64,000 nucleotides of DNA, from contig CACYNH010000004.1 of the NCBI GenBank assembly GCA_902775735.1, forward strand, positions 1-64,000, written 5' to 3'. Below are positions 33,404 to 41,290 of the stretch, in pieces (the first letter of the stretch is position 1; every line of letters starts with the position of its first letter). The notes beneath the pieces were generated by a model. That model saw only the letters and a program-made list of their open reading frames with translations. It was not told the DNA's origin and did no database searches. Source of the stretch: an uncultured Erysipelotrichaceae bacterium (GTDB taxonomy: Bacteria; Bacillota_I; Bacilli_A; Erysipelotrichales; Erysipelotrichaceae). Made by a program: the position numbers and the translations under genes.

Positions 33404-34906
33404 ATGGTTGAGACAATCACGAAATTCAACGATACACTGAACGGCCTGATCTGGGGATGGCCGGCGCTGGCGCTGCTCGGGTTTACCGGTGTGCTGATGA
33501 CATGTCTGACCGGGTTCTTCCAGGTCACCCACTTCAGCTACTGGTGGAAACATACGATCGGCGCCATTTTTAAAGAGGAGCACATCACCCAGCACACCAA
33601 GGACAGAACGATTTCCCAGTTCCAGTCTCTGTGCACGGCTCTTGCGGCAACAGTCGGCACCGGCAATATCGTCGGCGTCGCCGGCGCGATCGCCACAGGC
33701 GGTCCGGGCGCTGTCTTCTGGATGATCCTGATTGCCTTCTTCGGCATGATGACCAACTATTCCGAAAACGTCCTGGGTATCCTCTACCGGAGAAAGAATA
33801 CGGAAGATGAATGGTGCGGCGGCGCCATGTATTACCTTAAGGACGGTCTTGGGGCGAAGCCCGGCATGAAGGGCGTCGGGGCGGCGCTGGCGGTGCTGTT
33901 CTCCATCTTCTGCGTCATCGCTTCCTTCGGCATCGGCAACATGTCGCAGGTCAACTCGATGGTTTCCAACGTTTATACAGCCTTCGGCATTCCCCGCATC
34001 GCGACAGGCATCTTCCTGTTCATCGCGGTCGGTGCGGTCATTGTCGGCGGTTTAAAAAGAGTCGCAGCTTTCACGGAACGTCTTGTCCCGTTCATGGTCA
34101 TTCTTTATCTTCTCGGCGCGCTCATTATTGTACTGACACATGTCACCGCCATTCCGGCTGCCCTTGTGTCGATCTTCAAAGGCGCTTTCGCCATGAAGTC
34201 GGTCGCCGGCGGCGTGGTCGGCGCGGGCATCGCGATGGCGATGAAGATGGGCATGAAGAGAGGCGTCTTCTCCAACGAGGCGGGTCTTGGCTCCTCGGTC
34301 ATGGTCCATTCCAGCTCCAACGTCAGAGAGCCGGTCAGACAGGGCATGTGGGGTATCTTCGAAGTCTTCGCCGATACCGTTATCGTCTGCACACTGACTT
34401 CGATGGTCATCCTGACCAGCGGCGCGGTCAATCTGGAAACAGGCGCGCTTACTGCGGAAGCCGAAGCGGTCGGTTCCTCATCACTGGTTTCCTGGGCCTT
34501 CTCCAGCCAGTTCGGCCAGCTTGGCGCCGCGTTTGTGGCGCTGGCGATCCTGCTGTTTGCCTACTCCACGGTTCTGGGATGGAGCCACTACGGATCCAAG
34601 GCGTTTGAGTATCTCTTCGGCACAAAAGCGATCATGGTCTACCGGGTTGTGTTCGCTGTCATCGTTCTTGCCGGTTCGGTTGTCGAAGCCAAGCTGGCGT
34701 GGGATATCTCCGATACCTTCAACGGTCTGATGATGTTACCCAACCTGATCGGCGTTGTGATTCTTTCGCCGCAGGTCAGACAGTGCACAAAGAATTACGT
34801 CGACAGAAAACTGCACGGCATGGATCTCGAGCCGATGCTGTCGATGATTCCCGAAATCCAGGCAGTGCAGGAAAAAGAACTCGAAGCCGCGGGCGGCGAG
34901 GACTGA
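33404..34906 (+). CDS. Sodium:alanine/glycine symporter (AGCS family)
   Basis: A 500-residue, roughly eleven-helix transporter of the AGCS family, which imports alanine or glycine with sodium. Family stretches include LCTALAATVGTGNIVGVAGA, GGPGAVFWMILIAFFGM, YSENVLGILYRRK and GMKRGVFSNEAGLGSS. Length equals that of the usual AlsT/DagA/YrbD members (450-540). GGGGGAGAG lies nine bases before the ATG. It is monocistronic with a terminator. No glycine riboswitch is visible upstream. Confidence 0.94.
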   Translation: MVETITKFNDTLNGLIWGWPALALLGFTGVLMTCLTGFFQVTHFSYWWKHTIGAIFKEEHITQHTKDRTISQFQSLCTALAATVGTGNIVGVAGAIATGGPGAVFWMILIAFFGMMTNYSENVLGILYRRKNTEDEWCGGAMYYLKDGLGAKPGMKGVGAALAVLFSIFCVIASFGIGNMSQVNSMVSNVYTAFGIPRIATGIFLFIAVGAVIVGGLKRVAAFTERLVPFMVILYLLGALIIVLTHVTAIPAALVSIFKGAFAMKSVAGGVVGAGIAMAMKMGMKRGVFSNEAGLGSSVMVHSSSNVREPVRQGMWGIFEVFADTVIVCTLTSMVILTSGAVNLETGALTAEAEAVGSSSLVSWAFSSQFGQLGAAFVALAILLFAYSTVLGWSHYGSKAFEYLFGTKAIMVYRVVFAVIVLAGSVVEAKLAWDISDTFNGLMMLPNLIGVVILSPQVRQCTKNYVDRKLHGMDLEPMLSMIPEIQAVQEKELEAAGGED

Positions 34907-34924
34907 TCCATTCTTAAGATTCAG

Positions 34925-34957
34925 ACAGGCTGTACTTATGTGCGGCCTGTTTTTTTG
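34925..34957 (+). terminator. Intrinsic terminator of the AGCS gene
   Basis: ACAGGC, twelve-base loop with internal pairing, GCCTGT followed by TTTTTTT. Confidence 0.85.
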
Positions 34958-34973
34958 ACTTTTCCGGAAAACT

Positions 34974-35000
34974 GCGCAACCATAACGGTAAGGATTGCGC
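34974..35000 (+). promoter_or_regulatory. Inverted repeat upstream of the ECF sigma gene
   Basis: GCGCAA / TTGCGC arms with 15 bases between. GCAACC (34977-34982) inside it resembles ECF -35 elements, so autoregulation is possible. Confidence 0.35.
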
Positions 35001-35026
35001 TTATAAGGGTGAAGGGAGAAAGAGTC

Positions 35027-35587
35027 ATGGAAGATTCTGAAATTGTTGACCTTTATCTGAAAAGAGATGAATCCGCGATCAGAGAAACCTCAGCCAGGTA
35101 TGGCTCAAAGCTGAGAAGCCTGGCGGACAGGATCCTTGAAAATGACGCCTCCGCCATGGAATGCGAAAACGACACCTATCTCAAAGCCTGGCACTCCATT
35201 CCGCCTTATGAGCCGCGCACATGGCTGTTTCCGTTTCTCGGCCGGATCATCCGCCATCTTGCGATTGATGAGTGCAGAAGGAAAAACGCGGAAAAAAGAA
35301 AAGGCGTTTACTTTGAGCTGACAAAGGAAATGGAGGAATGCGTTCCGGCCAAAGGCGGACCGGAAGAAGATCTGAACGCCGATCTTCTGGCACAGACAAT
35401 CAGCGCTTATCTTGACACTCTTGGCGATGAGCCAAGGAACATCTTTGTGCGCCGCTACTGGTTCTTTGAGTCTGTTTCAGAGATTTCAAAGCGGTACGGC
35501 TTCAGTGAGTCAAAAGTCAAATCAGCTCTTTTCCGCACAAGGGAAGGGCTCAGAAAACATCTCGAAAAGGAGGGGTACAGTGTATGA
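35027..35587 (+). CDS. ECF-type RNA polymerase sigma factor
   Basis: A 186-residue sigma-70 family factor. Region 2 includes ECENDTYLKAWHSIPPYEPR and FLGRIIRHLAIDECRRKNAE; region 4 includes EPRNIFVRRYWFFESVSEIS followed by SKVKSALFRTREGLRKHLEK. It lacks the C-terminal extensions of long ECFs. The ATG at 35027 follows GAAGGGAG; an ATG 29 codons upstream reads through the promoter region. Its stop overlaps the start of the next gene by four bases, the standard arrangement for a cognate anti-sigma factor. Confidence 0.9.
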   Translation: MEDSEIVDLYLKRDESAIRETSARYGSKLRSLADRILENDASAMECENDTYLKAWHSIPPYEPRTWLFPFLGRIIRHLAIDECRRKNAEKRKGVYFELTKEMEECVPAKGGPEEDLNADLLAQTISAYLDTLGDEPRNIFVRRYWFFESVSEISKRYGFSESKVKSALFRTREGLRKHLEKEGYSV

Positions 35588-36468
35588 AACCGGAAGAGAT
35601 TCTCGACTCCGTCGGCAAAATCGAGCCGCGGATCGTGCAGGCTTCGCAGGTGACCGAAAAGAAGAACGGAAAATGGCAGTTCAGAGCACTGGCTGTCCTT
35701 GGCGCCCTTTGCCTGGCGGCAGTGCTTCTTTTCCCGAATATTTTCAAAAAGGACCAGCCATCGGATGCGGTGATTGACGAGCCGGTTCCCTTTGAACTCG
35801 ACGGCCGTCTCTACCAGGTTCTGGAAGAACCGTCACAATGGACAAAGTACGGCATCCCGGAAATCCTTTCACAGGGCTATGCCGGTGAGCACCGCGCATG
35901 GCTGAACCATGAGGAAGGGGATGTTTACTCACTCAGCGACACTGAAACGGAAACCGAAATGCTGGAATACGCGCCCTGCGTCTGTCCGGCTGTGTATCTG
36001 GTCAAAGAAAACGGAACTTTCAAAGCTGCCGTCTTCTGCAATGACATCCACAAGCAGACAAACATCAGCGCCCCGATGGCGCAGCAGTTTGAAACATGGG
36101 GAATTCTCTCATCCGATGACATCGCTGAGATTGCCGAAACTGACTGGAACAGAAACAGCGTCACAGGCGCCGTGATTGAAGACAGGGAAACACTGAATGA
36201 ATTCTATGATCTGGCAATGGATCTTGATCCCTATGGCAATGATGATTTCCAGGCGGAAGTCTTTGACGGCATCGATGAGGCACAGCAGGCGGAAGCCCAT
36301 AATGCCTTCGCCGATGATCTGCGGACGATCCGTGTGCGCAACAGCGCAGGTCTCTGCTTCTGGATGGACGTCCATCCTTCCTATGGCTGGATCTACGGGC
36401 ATGGCACAATGACCTATTACCGGATCAATGATGATATGGCCGGGTGGATTCAGAATAATCTGAAATAA
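35584..36468 (+). CDS. Membrane protein coupled to the ECF sigma factor (anti-sigma candidate)
   Basis: A 294-residue protein with a cytoplasmic N-terminus of about 30 residues, a single membrane helix near 33-52 (LAVLGALCLAAVLLFP) and a 240-residue external domain (CVCPAVYLVKENGTFKAAVF; FDGIDEAQQAEAHNAF). No zinc-binding anti-sigma (ZAS) motif is visible and the cytoplasmic part is shorter than usual. Overlap with the sigma gene (ATGA) makes an anti-sigma or sensor role the best guess. Similar sigma/membrane-protein pairs occur in gut Bacillota. The external domain is unassigned. Confidence 0.72.
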   Translation: MKPEEILDSVGKIEPRIVQASQVTEKKNGKWQFRALAVLGALCLAAVLLFPNIFKKDQPSDAVIDEPVPFELDGRLYQVLEEPSQWTKYGIPEILSQGYAGEHRAWLNHEEGDVYSLSDTETETEMLEYAPCVCPAVYLVKENGTFKAAVFCNDIHKQTNISAPMAQQFETWGILSSDDIAEIAETDWNRNSVTGAVIEDRETLNEFYDLAMDLDPYGNDDFQAEVFDGIDEAQQAEAHNAFADDLRTIRVRNSAGLCFWMDVHPSYGWIYGHGTMTYYRINDDMAGWIQNNLK

Positions 36469-36501
36469 ACAAAACCTTAAACCATGCTGTATGCCATTTC
36501 A

Positions 36502-36531
36502 TTGACAAATGGGGAAAAATCATCCTTTAAT
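36502..36531 (+). promoter_or_regulatory. Promoter of the DUF1232 gene
   Basis: -35 TTGACA (36502-36507), 18-bp spacer, -10 TTTAAT (36526-36531), 21 bases before the ATG. Confidence 0.7.
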
Positions 36532-36551
36532 AAATCAAGGAGGGTTGTCTA

Positions 36552-36953
36552 ATGGCAAACGAAATCAATCTCGAAAAAGCAAAAGAAGTTCTCGATTCCG
36601 GTCTTGAGGAAGCGAAGGAACTGATCCAGGATCCGTCCAAAATCACCGATCTGCTCGCACAGGTGGAAGAAAAGATCAAAGAAGTTCCGGTCATCGGAAC
36701 AGGTCTTGCCAATGTGCCGACAATGATCTCCCTGGTCAAGAGCTACATCACAAAAGAATATGACGCTGTTTCCCCGAAGGTCATCGTCTCCGGCGTCAGC
36801 GCGCTTCTTTACCTGGTCAAGAAAAAGGATCTGATTCCCGATAATATTCCGATCCTGGGCCAGGCTGACGATATCGCCGTCATCGGCGTCGCCATGAAGG
36901 TGATTGAGCCCGAGCTTAACGCCTACAAAGAGTGGAAGGAATCACAGGCCTGA
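36552..36953 (+). CDS. DUF1232 (YkvA-like) protein
   Basis: A 133-residue protein. The first 60 residues are helical and charged; the second half is the DUF1232 core, a short amphipathic/membrane region: YITKEYDAVSPKVIVSGVSA, LLYLVKKKDLIPDNIPILGQ and ADDIAVIG, with its pattern of D-x-IPD-x-IP-x-xGxxDD. YkvA-type proteins are small membrane-associated proteins with no settled function. AAGGAGGG is six bases before the ATG. Confidence 0.88.
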   Translation: MANEINLEKAKEVLDSGLEEAKELIQDPSKITDLLAQVEEKIKEVPVIGTGLANVPTMISLVKSYITKEYDAVSPKVIVSGVSALLYLVKKKDLIPDNIPILGQADDIAVIGVAMKVIEPELNAYKEWKESQA

Positions 36954-36962
36954 TCTCACCGC

Positions 36963-36987
36963 AAACTGCCTCCGGGCAGTTTTTTTC
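36963..36987 (+). terminator. Intrinsic terminator
   Basis: AAACTGCC, TCC loop, GGCAGTTT followed by TTTT after the DUF1232 gene. Confidence 0.9.
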
Positions 36988-36997
36988 TGACCCTTTA

Positions 36998-37051
36998 TGA
37001 ACGTGTTCAGAAAGAATCCGTTATAATATCAATGTATCTGAACGCGTTCAG
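36998..37051 (+). promoter_or_regulatory. Twin TetR-type operators flanking a -10 box
   Basis: TGAACGTGTTCA (36998-37009) and the perfect palindrome CTGAACGCGTTCAG (37038-37051) are 40 bp apart, centre to centre, with TATAAT at 37022-37027 between them. The first covers the -35 position and the second the start of the transcript. The gene that follows encodes a TetR regulator, so autorepression is likely. Confidence 0.82.
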
Positions 37052-37066
37052 AAAAAGGAGGACGCA

Positions 37067-37609
37067 ATGCCGAAAATCATTCCGGATCTTAAAAAAAAAA
37101 TTCTCGACGCCGCAAGAGAGAGAATCAAAGCGGGTGAAGAGATCGGCTTTTCGATGCGCTCCATCGCTGCCGAGTGCGGAATCTCACCCGGTTCCATCTA
37201 CAACTACCACAAAGACAAGGTTTCCCTGATCGCCGCCGTCATGATGGATGACTGGGGCAGAACTCTTGAACAGATGAACCTTTCCGCCCGCACTGCCGTT
37301 TCTTTTGCCAAAGGCATGGAAGAACTGAGAGTCACTCTGCAGAATTTCATCGGCCGCTACCGCAAGGTATGGCATACCTTCGACAACGGGGCGGGTACCG
37401 TGGAATCGCAGAACAGCCGCCACAGGGAGATGATGGCGGAAATCAGAAAGCCGGTGACCGCGCTGCTCGGACGCTTTGGAAAAGCGGAGGATGAGAGGAT
37501 TGCCGGACTGCTTGGCGAAATGGTTCTTTCCGCCGCTCTGCACAGTGACATCAGTCCCCGCGAGCTTGAACTGCTGTGCGGATATATTGTGAAGGAGAGT
37601 AAAAAATGA
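37067..37609 (+). CDS. TetR/AcrR-family transcriptional regulator
   Basis: A 180-residue regulator. The N-terminal helix-turn-helix has FSMRSIAAECGISPGSIYNY followed by HKDKVSLIAAVMMD, the standard TetR pattern; the C-terminal ligand domain is helical. It is the first gene of an operon with a flavin reductase-like protein (overlapping four bases), an NAD(P)-binding protein and a membrane protein. Two TGAAC-N2-GTTCA operators surround its promoter. The inducer is unknown, and the operon's redox content hints at an electrophile or flavin-related signal. Confidence 0.93.
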   Translation: MPKIIPDLKKKILDAARERIKAGEEIGFSMRSIAAECGISPGSIYNYHKDKVSLIAAVMMDDWGRTLEQMNLSARTAVSFAKGMEELRVTLQNFIGRYRKVWHTFDNGAGTVESQNSRHREMMAEIRKPVTALLGRFGKAEDERIAGLLGEMVLSAALHSDISPRELELLCGYIVKESKK

Positions 37610-38541
37610 GCAGTTTTGAAGATCTGAGGATCGTCGATAATTTTTATCAGACAAGCCTGTTTTTTCCGATGCCGGTGGTTCTGATCAGCACTCTTGATGA
37701 AAACGGAAAGACCACCGTCGGTCCCTATTCCCTTGTGCAGCCGTTCTATATTGCCGGCAAGGACTATTACGCGATGATGCTGTGCTGCCGCAATTCCAGC
37801 AACACGGCGCAGAACCTGATCCGCTCGAAAAAGTGCGTCCTGAATTTCCTGCCGGACAAAAAGAAGTATTTCAAAGAAACCGTCCGTCTTGGCTGGCCGG
37901 GCGACAGGCCTGAAGAAAAGATGAAGGATTTTAAATTCCATCTTGAACCGGGCCTGATGGCGGAGAAACACCCGGGCGAAAGATATCCGATGGTCATTAA
38001 GGAAGCCTTCCAGGCGATGGAGTGCACATGGGTCGACACGCTTGAAAACAGTCAGGACACAAGACTGCTGAACGAAGGGGAAGACCATTATGAACAGGAT
38101 TCCTATCATGACTTCAACGGCATCACCTCGCCGTTCGGCGCCCACTTTGTTCTGAGGGTCGACAAAATCCTCATGAAGAAAAAGTATTCGCAGGCCATCA
38201 TCGACGGCGTGAAGGCAAAAGACTTCCCGCACTGCCCGGTTGACTACGGCTACCGCGATTCCAAAAACTTCTGGTACCACAGAAGGGCAAGGATGATCCC
38301 CGAACTCCTGCCGGTCAGAAAGACGACAATCCAGTCGGTCCGCTATGCCGCCGACCGCATCGATCCGTCCGTCACATTCACTGACGCCGCCTGTGAAAGA
38401 CTGACCAATGTGCCGCGCGTCTTCCTGCCGGCCGCCATCAAGGGCTGCATCAAATGGGCGAAGGAAAACAATGTCACGGTACTGGATGAGGCGGAAATGA
38501 TCATCATCAACGACAAACGTTCGAAAGAAAAGAAAAAATAA
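37606..38541 (+). CDS. Flavin reductase-like protein with PCP_red-like C-terminus
   Basis: A 311-residue protein. Residues 15-200 are a flavin reductase-like (FMN-binding split barrel) domain: FPMPVVLISTLDENGKTTVG, LCCRNSSNTAQNLIRSKKCV and VNFLP-type LNFLPDKKKYF. The final 65 residues, VTFTDAACERLTNVPRVFLP and AAIKGCIKWAKENNVTVLDE, resemble the PCP_red helical domain found in protochlorophyllide reductase subunits and many anaerobe proteins. It overlaps tetR by four bases. The reaction is not known. Confidence 0.78.
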   Translation: MSSFEDLRIVDNFYQTSLFFPMPVVLISTLDENGKTTVGPYSLVQPFYIAGKDYYAMMLCCRNSSNTAQNLIRSKKCVLNFLPDKKKYFKETVRLGWPGDRPEEKMKDFKFHLEPGLMAEKHPGERYPMVIKEAFQAMECTWVDTLENSQDTRLLNEGEDHYEQDSYHDFNGITSPFGAHFVLRVDKILMKKKYSQAIIDGVKAKDFPHCPVDYGYRDSKNFWYHRRARMIPELLPVRKTTIQSVRYAADRIDPSVTFTDAACERLTNVPRVFLPAAIKGCIKWAKENNVTVLDEAEMIIINDKRSKEKKK

Positions 38542-38559
38542 AAGAAGGAGAGCAAAACC

Positions 38560-39420
38560 ATGAAAGTGCTGTTATGCGGCGCCTATGGCAAACTTGGCAC
38601 CGACATCCTCAAAGAGCTTGTGAAGCAGGGCCATGAAGTCCTGGCGGCTGACCTGAAAACACGTGAGATCGAAGGAATCGAAGGACAGTATGAAAAAGTG
38701 TCCGTCGACGTTACAAGACCCGACACCCTGAGAGGAATCTGCGAAGGAAAGGACGCCGTCATCACAACCGTCGGCCTGACCGGCTCCTCACAGACCGTCA
38801 CTGCCTATGACATCGACTATCAGGGCAACCTGAACCTGCTCAATGCCGCAAAAAGAGCGGGCGTGAAGCACTTTGCCTATGTGTCCGTGCTCAAAGCCGA
38901 CAATCCCAGAGCGGCGAAAGTCCCGATGCTTGACGCCAAGGCAAAAATGGAGAAGGAACTGAAGAACAGCGGCATCTCCTATACCATCTACAGGCCGACC
39001 GGCTATTTCTATGACATCGTCAAGGTGTTCAAGCCGATGGTGCAGAAGGGCAAGGTCACGCTGCTTGGCAAAGACGACATCTCCTGCAATGTCATCGACA
39101 CGCCTGATCTTGCGGAATTCATCGTGAGCCATATGACGGAAAACAACCAGACATACAACATCGGCGGCACGGAAACCTACACCTACCAGGAAATCGCCGG
39201 AATGATGTTCAAAGTCAACGGCAAAGAGCCGCAGATCTCAAGAGCGCCGGCCGTGCTGTTTGACGTTCTCGCTTTTGTGAACAAAGTGAAGAAAACCGGC
39301 AAGGAGGGCGTGCTGCGCTTCTCCAAGTGGACGCTTTCCGAATCAATGGTGGCCGATATTCACTATGGCAAAGGCTCCTTAAAAAAGTACATTGAAGAAA
39401 ACGGAAAGGCTGGCGCCTGA
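38560..39420 (+). CDS. NAD(P)-binding (NmrA/atypical SDR) protein
   Basis: A 286-residue protein with a Rossmann fold: the dinucleotide loop is VLLCGAYGKLGTDILKELV (G-x-x-G-x-x-G), then DAVITTVGLTGSS and YVSVLKADN, with a Tyr-free active site like the NmrA and UDP-sugar epimerase-like SDR group. Members often sense or reduce quinones or act as redox sensors. It belongs to the TetR operon, 18 bases after the flavin reductase gene with AAGGAGAG. Confidence 0.85.
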   Translation: MKVLLCGAYGKLGTDILKELVKQGHEVLAADLKTREIEGIEGQYEKVSVDVTRPDTLRGICEGKDAVITTVGLTGSSQTVTAYDIDYQGNLNLLNAAKRAGVKHFAYVSVLKADNPRAAKVPMLDAKAKMEKELKNSGISYTIYRPTGYFYDIVKVFKPMVQKGKVTLLGKDDISCNVIDTPDLAEFIVSHMTENNQTYNIGGTETYTYQEIAGMMFKVNGKEPQISRAPAVLFDVLAFVNKVKKTGKEGVLRFSKWTLSESMVADIHYGKGSLKKYIEENGKAGA

Positions 39421-39422
39421 GC

Positions 39423-40217
39423 ATGGGCTTTGAATAGTTCTGGATTCTCATCCTGGTATGCTTTCTTGCGTGTTCGGTCGGGTTTAAAAAGTTTATCTGG
39501 TTCATGTCGGTCGGCTACGGTCTTGCGATCGCGTGTGCCGGCGTGACACTGCTGGTGATGTTCATCCCGTCGCTTTCCGCTGTCACAATCATCCAGTGCG
39601 CGGTTCTTGTCTTCTACGGACTGCGTCTGGCTTCATTCCTGCTCAGACGTGAAATGAAATCCGCCGCCTACCGCAGGGTTCTTTCTTCCGCCGGAGGCAC
39701 AGCCGATGTGCCGCTGCCGGTCAAGGTATGCATGTGGCTGTTCATGGGCGTTCTTTATGCCATTCAGGTATCGCCTGTCTTCTACCGCCTTTACAACGGC
39801 AGCACCGACACAGCCGTGCCGCTCATCGGCGCGGCTATCTCACTTGCCGGAGCTCTGATTGAAATGATCGCGGACATCCAGAAGAGCGAACAGAAGAAAG
39901 CCAATCCCGACAGAGTCGCGATGGAAGGCCTGTATAAGATCTGCCGCTGTCCCAACTACTTCGGCGAACTGCTGATGTGGACAGGCGTCACACTCGGCGG
40001 TATCACGGCATATCACGGCATCGGCCAGTGGCTGTTTGCGGCAATCGGCTTCATCGCCATCTGCGTCATCATGTTCGACGGGGCAAAGAGGCTTGAAAAG
40101 CGGCAGATGAAACGCTGCGGCAATGATCCGGAATACATTCATTACTGCGACACGACGCCGATCATCATTCCCGGCGTTCCGGTTTACCATTTAGTCAGAA
40201 AAGAAGACGTTCAGTGA
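39423..40217 (+). pseudogene. Membrane methyltransferase/steroid 5-alpha-reductase-like (DUF1295) gene with in-frame TAG
   Basis: An open frame from 39504 encodes 237 residues of a multi-helix membrane protein with the conserved C-terminal motif CRCPNYFGELLMWTGV of the DUF1295/ICMT-like family. The same frame extends upstream to an ATG at 39423, encoding MGFE, then TAG (39435-39437), then FWILILVCFLACSVGFKKFI, a proper first helix. TAG therefore interrupts codon 5. No in-frame ATG, GTG or TTG lies between the stop and 39504, and 39504 has no RBS. TAG is an ordinary stop elsewhere in the window. The gene is probably inactive or poorly expressed. It is the last gene of the TetR operon. Confidence 0.65.
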
Positions 40218-40270
40218 GTGTGCCTGCGCGTAAGCGCAGAGCAGGTCATGAACCATCTGAAGTGAAGTGA

Positions 40271-40299
40271 GAAAGAGGAAGATCTCCTCTTTCTTTTTT
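40271..40299 (+). terminator. Intrinsic terminator of the TetR operon
   Basis: Perfect GAAAGAGGA / TCCTCTTTC stem with AGATC loop followed by TTTTTT; a second hairpin CTGCGC-GTAA-GCGCAG precedes it at about 40224. Confidence 0.92.
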
Positions 40300-40353
40300 C
40301 GCTTTAGGGCCTTGTATGGTATCCTTTAGGCATAAAGCGGGAAGGTGAAGAAA

Positions 40354-41286
40354 ATGGGAATTGTCGTATTCGGAGCAGTGTTCGTTGATATCAAGGGCTA
40401 TCCAGTTGACAAGTATATCGCCGGCGGCAGGAATGTCGGCTATGTGGTGCAGACCCATGGCGGCGTCAGCCGCAACGTGGCGGAGGATATCGCCAATGTG
40501 GAACTGCGGCCGACCTTTGTCTCGGTCGTTGACCACAGCGGCACATCCACGGATGTTCTGAAAAAGCTTGAGCGCCATAAGATCAATACAAAGTACATTG
40601 TCAGAAAAGACGGAGGCCTTGGCACCTGGCTGGCTGTTTTTGACAACAGCGGCGACGTGACCGCGTCAATCTCCCAGCGTCCGGATCTTTCTCCGATCGG
40701 ACTGGTTCTCAAAGAACACGGCGATGAGATATTCAGCACTGCCGATTCCATCGCGGTTGAAATCGACATCGACCAGAAGATCCTCAAGCACATATTCTCC
40801 TTAGCGGCAAAATACGGCAAAAAGGTTTACGCCGTCGTCTCCAACATGTCGCTGGCGATGGAAAGAAGAGACCTGCTCAGAAAGTGCGACTGCATCATCT
40901 GCAATGAGCAGGAGGCGGGCATGCTGTTCAGCGTGGAATACGAAAACAGAACGCCGCAGGATTTCCTCGACCTTCTTAAGCACAGCATCTTCACCGCCGG
41001 TTTCCGCCGCATGGTTGTGACGCTTGGCTCGCAGGGAGCTGTCTACGCCTCCCAGGATGGCGAATCCGGCTATACGCCGCCCCAGAAAGTGGACGTCATC
41101 GATACCACCGGCGCCGGCGACGCGTTCTTTGCCGGCTGCGCCATCGGCCTGACCTATGGCAAGACACTGGCCCAGTCATGCGAAATCGGCACCAGACTGG
41201 CGGCTTCGGTCATCTGCACCAAAGAGAGCGTCTGCCCGCGTTTCAACCCGCAGGAATTCGACCTGCAGATCGCCCCGGAGGAATGA
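40354..41286 (+). CDS. PfkB-family carbohydrate/nucleoside kinase
   Basis: A 310-residue ribokinase-like kinase. The PfkB signature 2 is visible as DTTGAGDAFFAGCAIGL near residue 250, with the catalytic Asp in GAGD; the N-terminal substrate region has GGRNVGYVVQTHGGVSRNVAE. The closest known types are pseudouridine/ribokinase-like proteins. The ATG at 40354 is preferred over GTG at 40345 because GGAAGG is at better spacing. nrdG begins five bases after it, so the two are an operon, perhaps linking nucleoside salvage with reduction. Confidence 0.88.
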   Translation: MGIVVFGAVFVDIKGYPVDKYIAGGRNVGYVVQTHGGVSRNVAEDIANVELRPTFVSVVDHSGTSTDVLKKLERHKINTKYIVRKDGGLGTWLAVFDNSGDVTASISQRPDLSPIGLVLKEHGDEIFSTADSIAVEIDIDQKILKHIFSLAAKYGKKVYAVVSNMSLAMERRDLLRKCDCIICNEQEAGMLFSVEYENRTPQDFLDLLKHSIFTAGFRRMVVTLGSQGAVYASQDGESGYTPPQKVDVIDTTGAGDAFFAGCAIGLTYGKTLAQSCEIGTRLAASVICTKESVCPRFNPQEFDLQIAPEE

Positions 41287-41290
41287 TTGC

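Noticed and set aside
36685-36701. A fourth GTTCC...GGAAC palindrome
   Set aside because: The arms are seven bases apart, not four, and it lies inside the DUF1232 coding sequence.
39435-39437. TAG as a recoded (pyrrolysine-like) sense codon
   Set aside because: TAG is the stop of several intact genes here (for example at 10597, 41812 and 58247), and no pyl machinery is in view, so a nonsense mutation is simpler.
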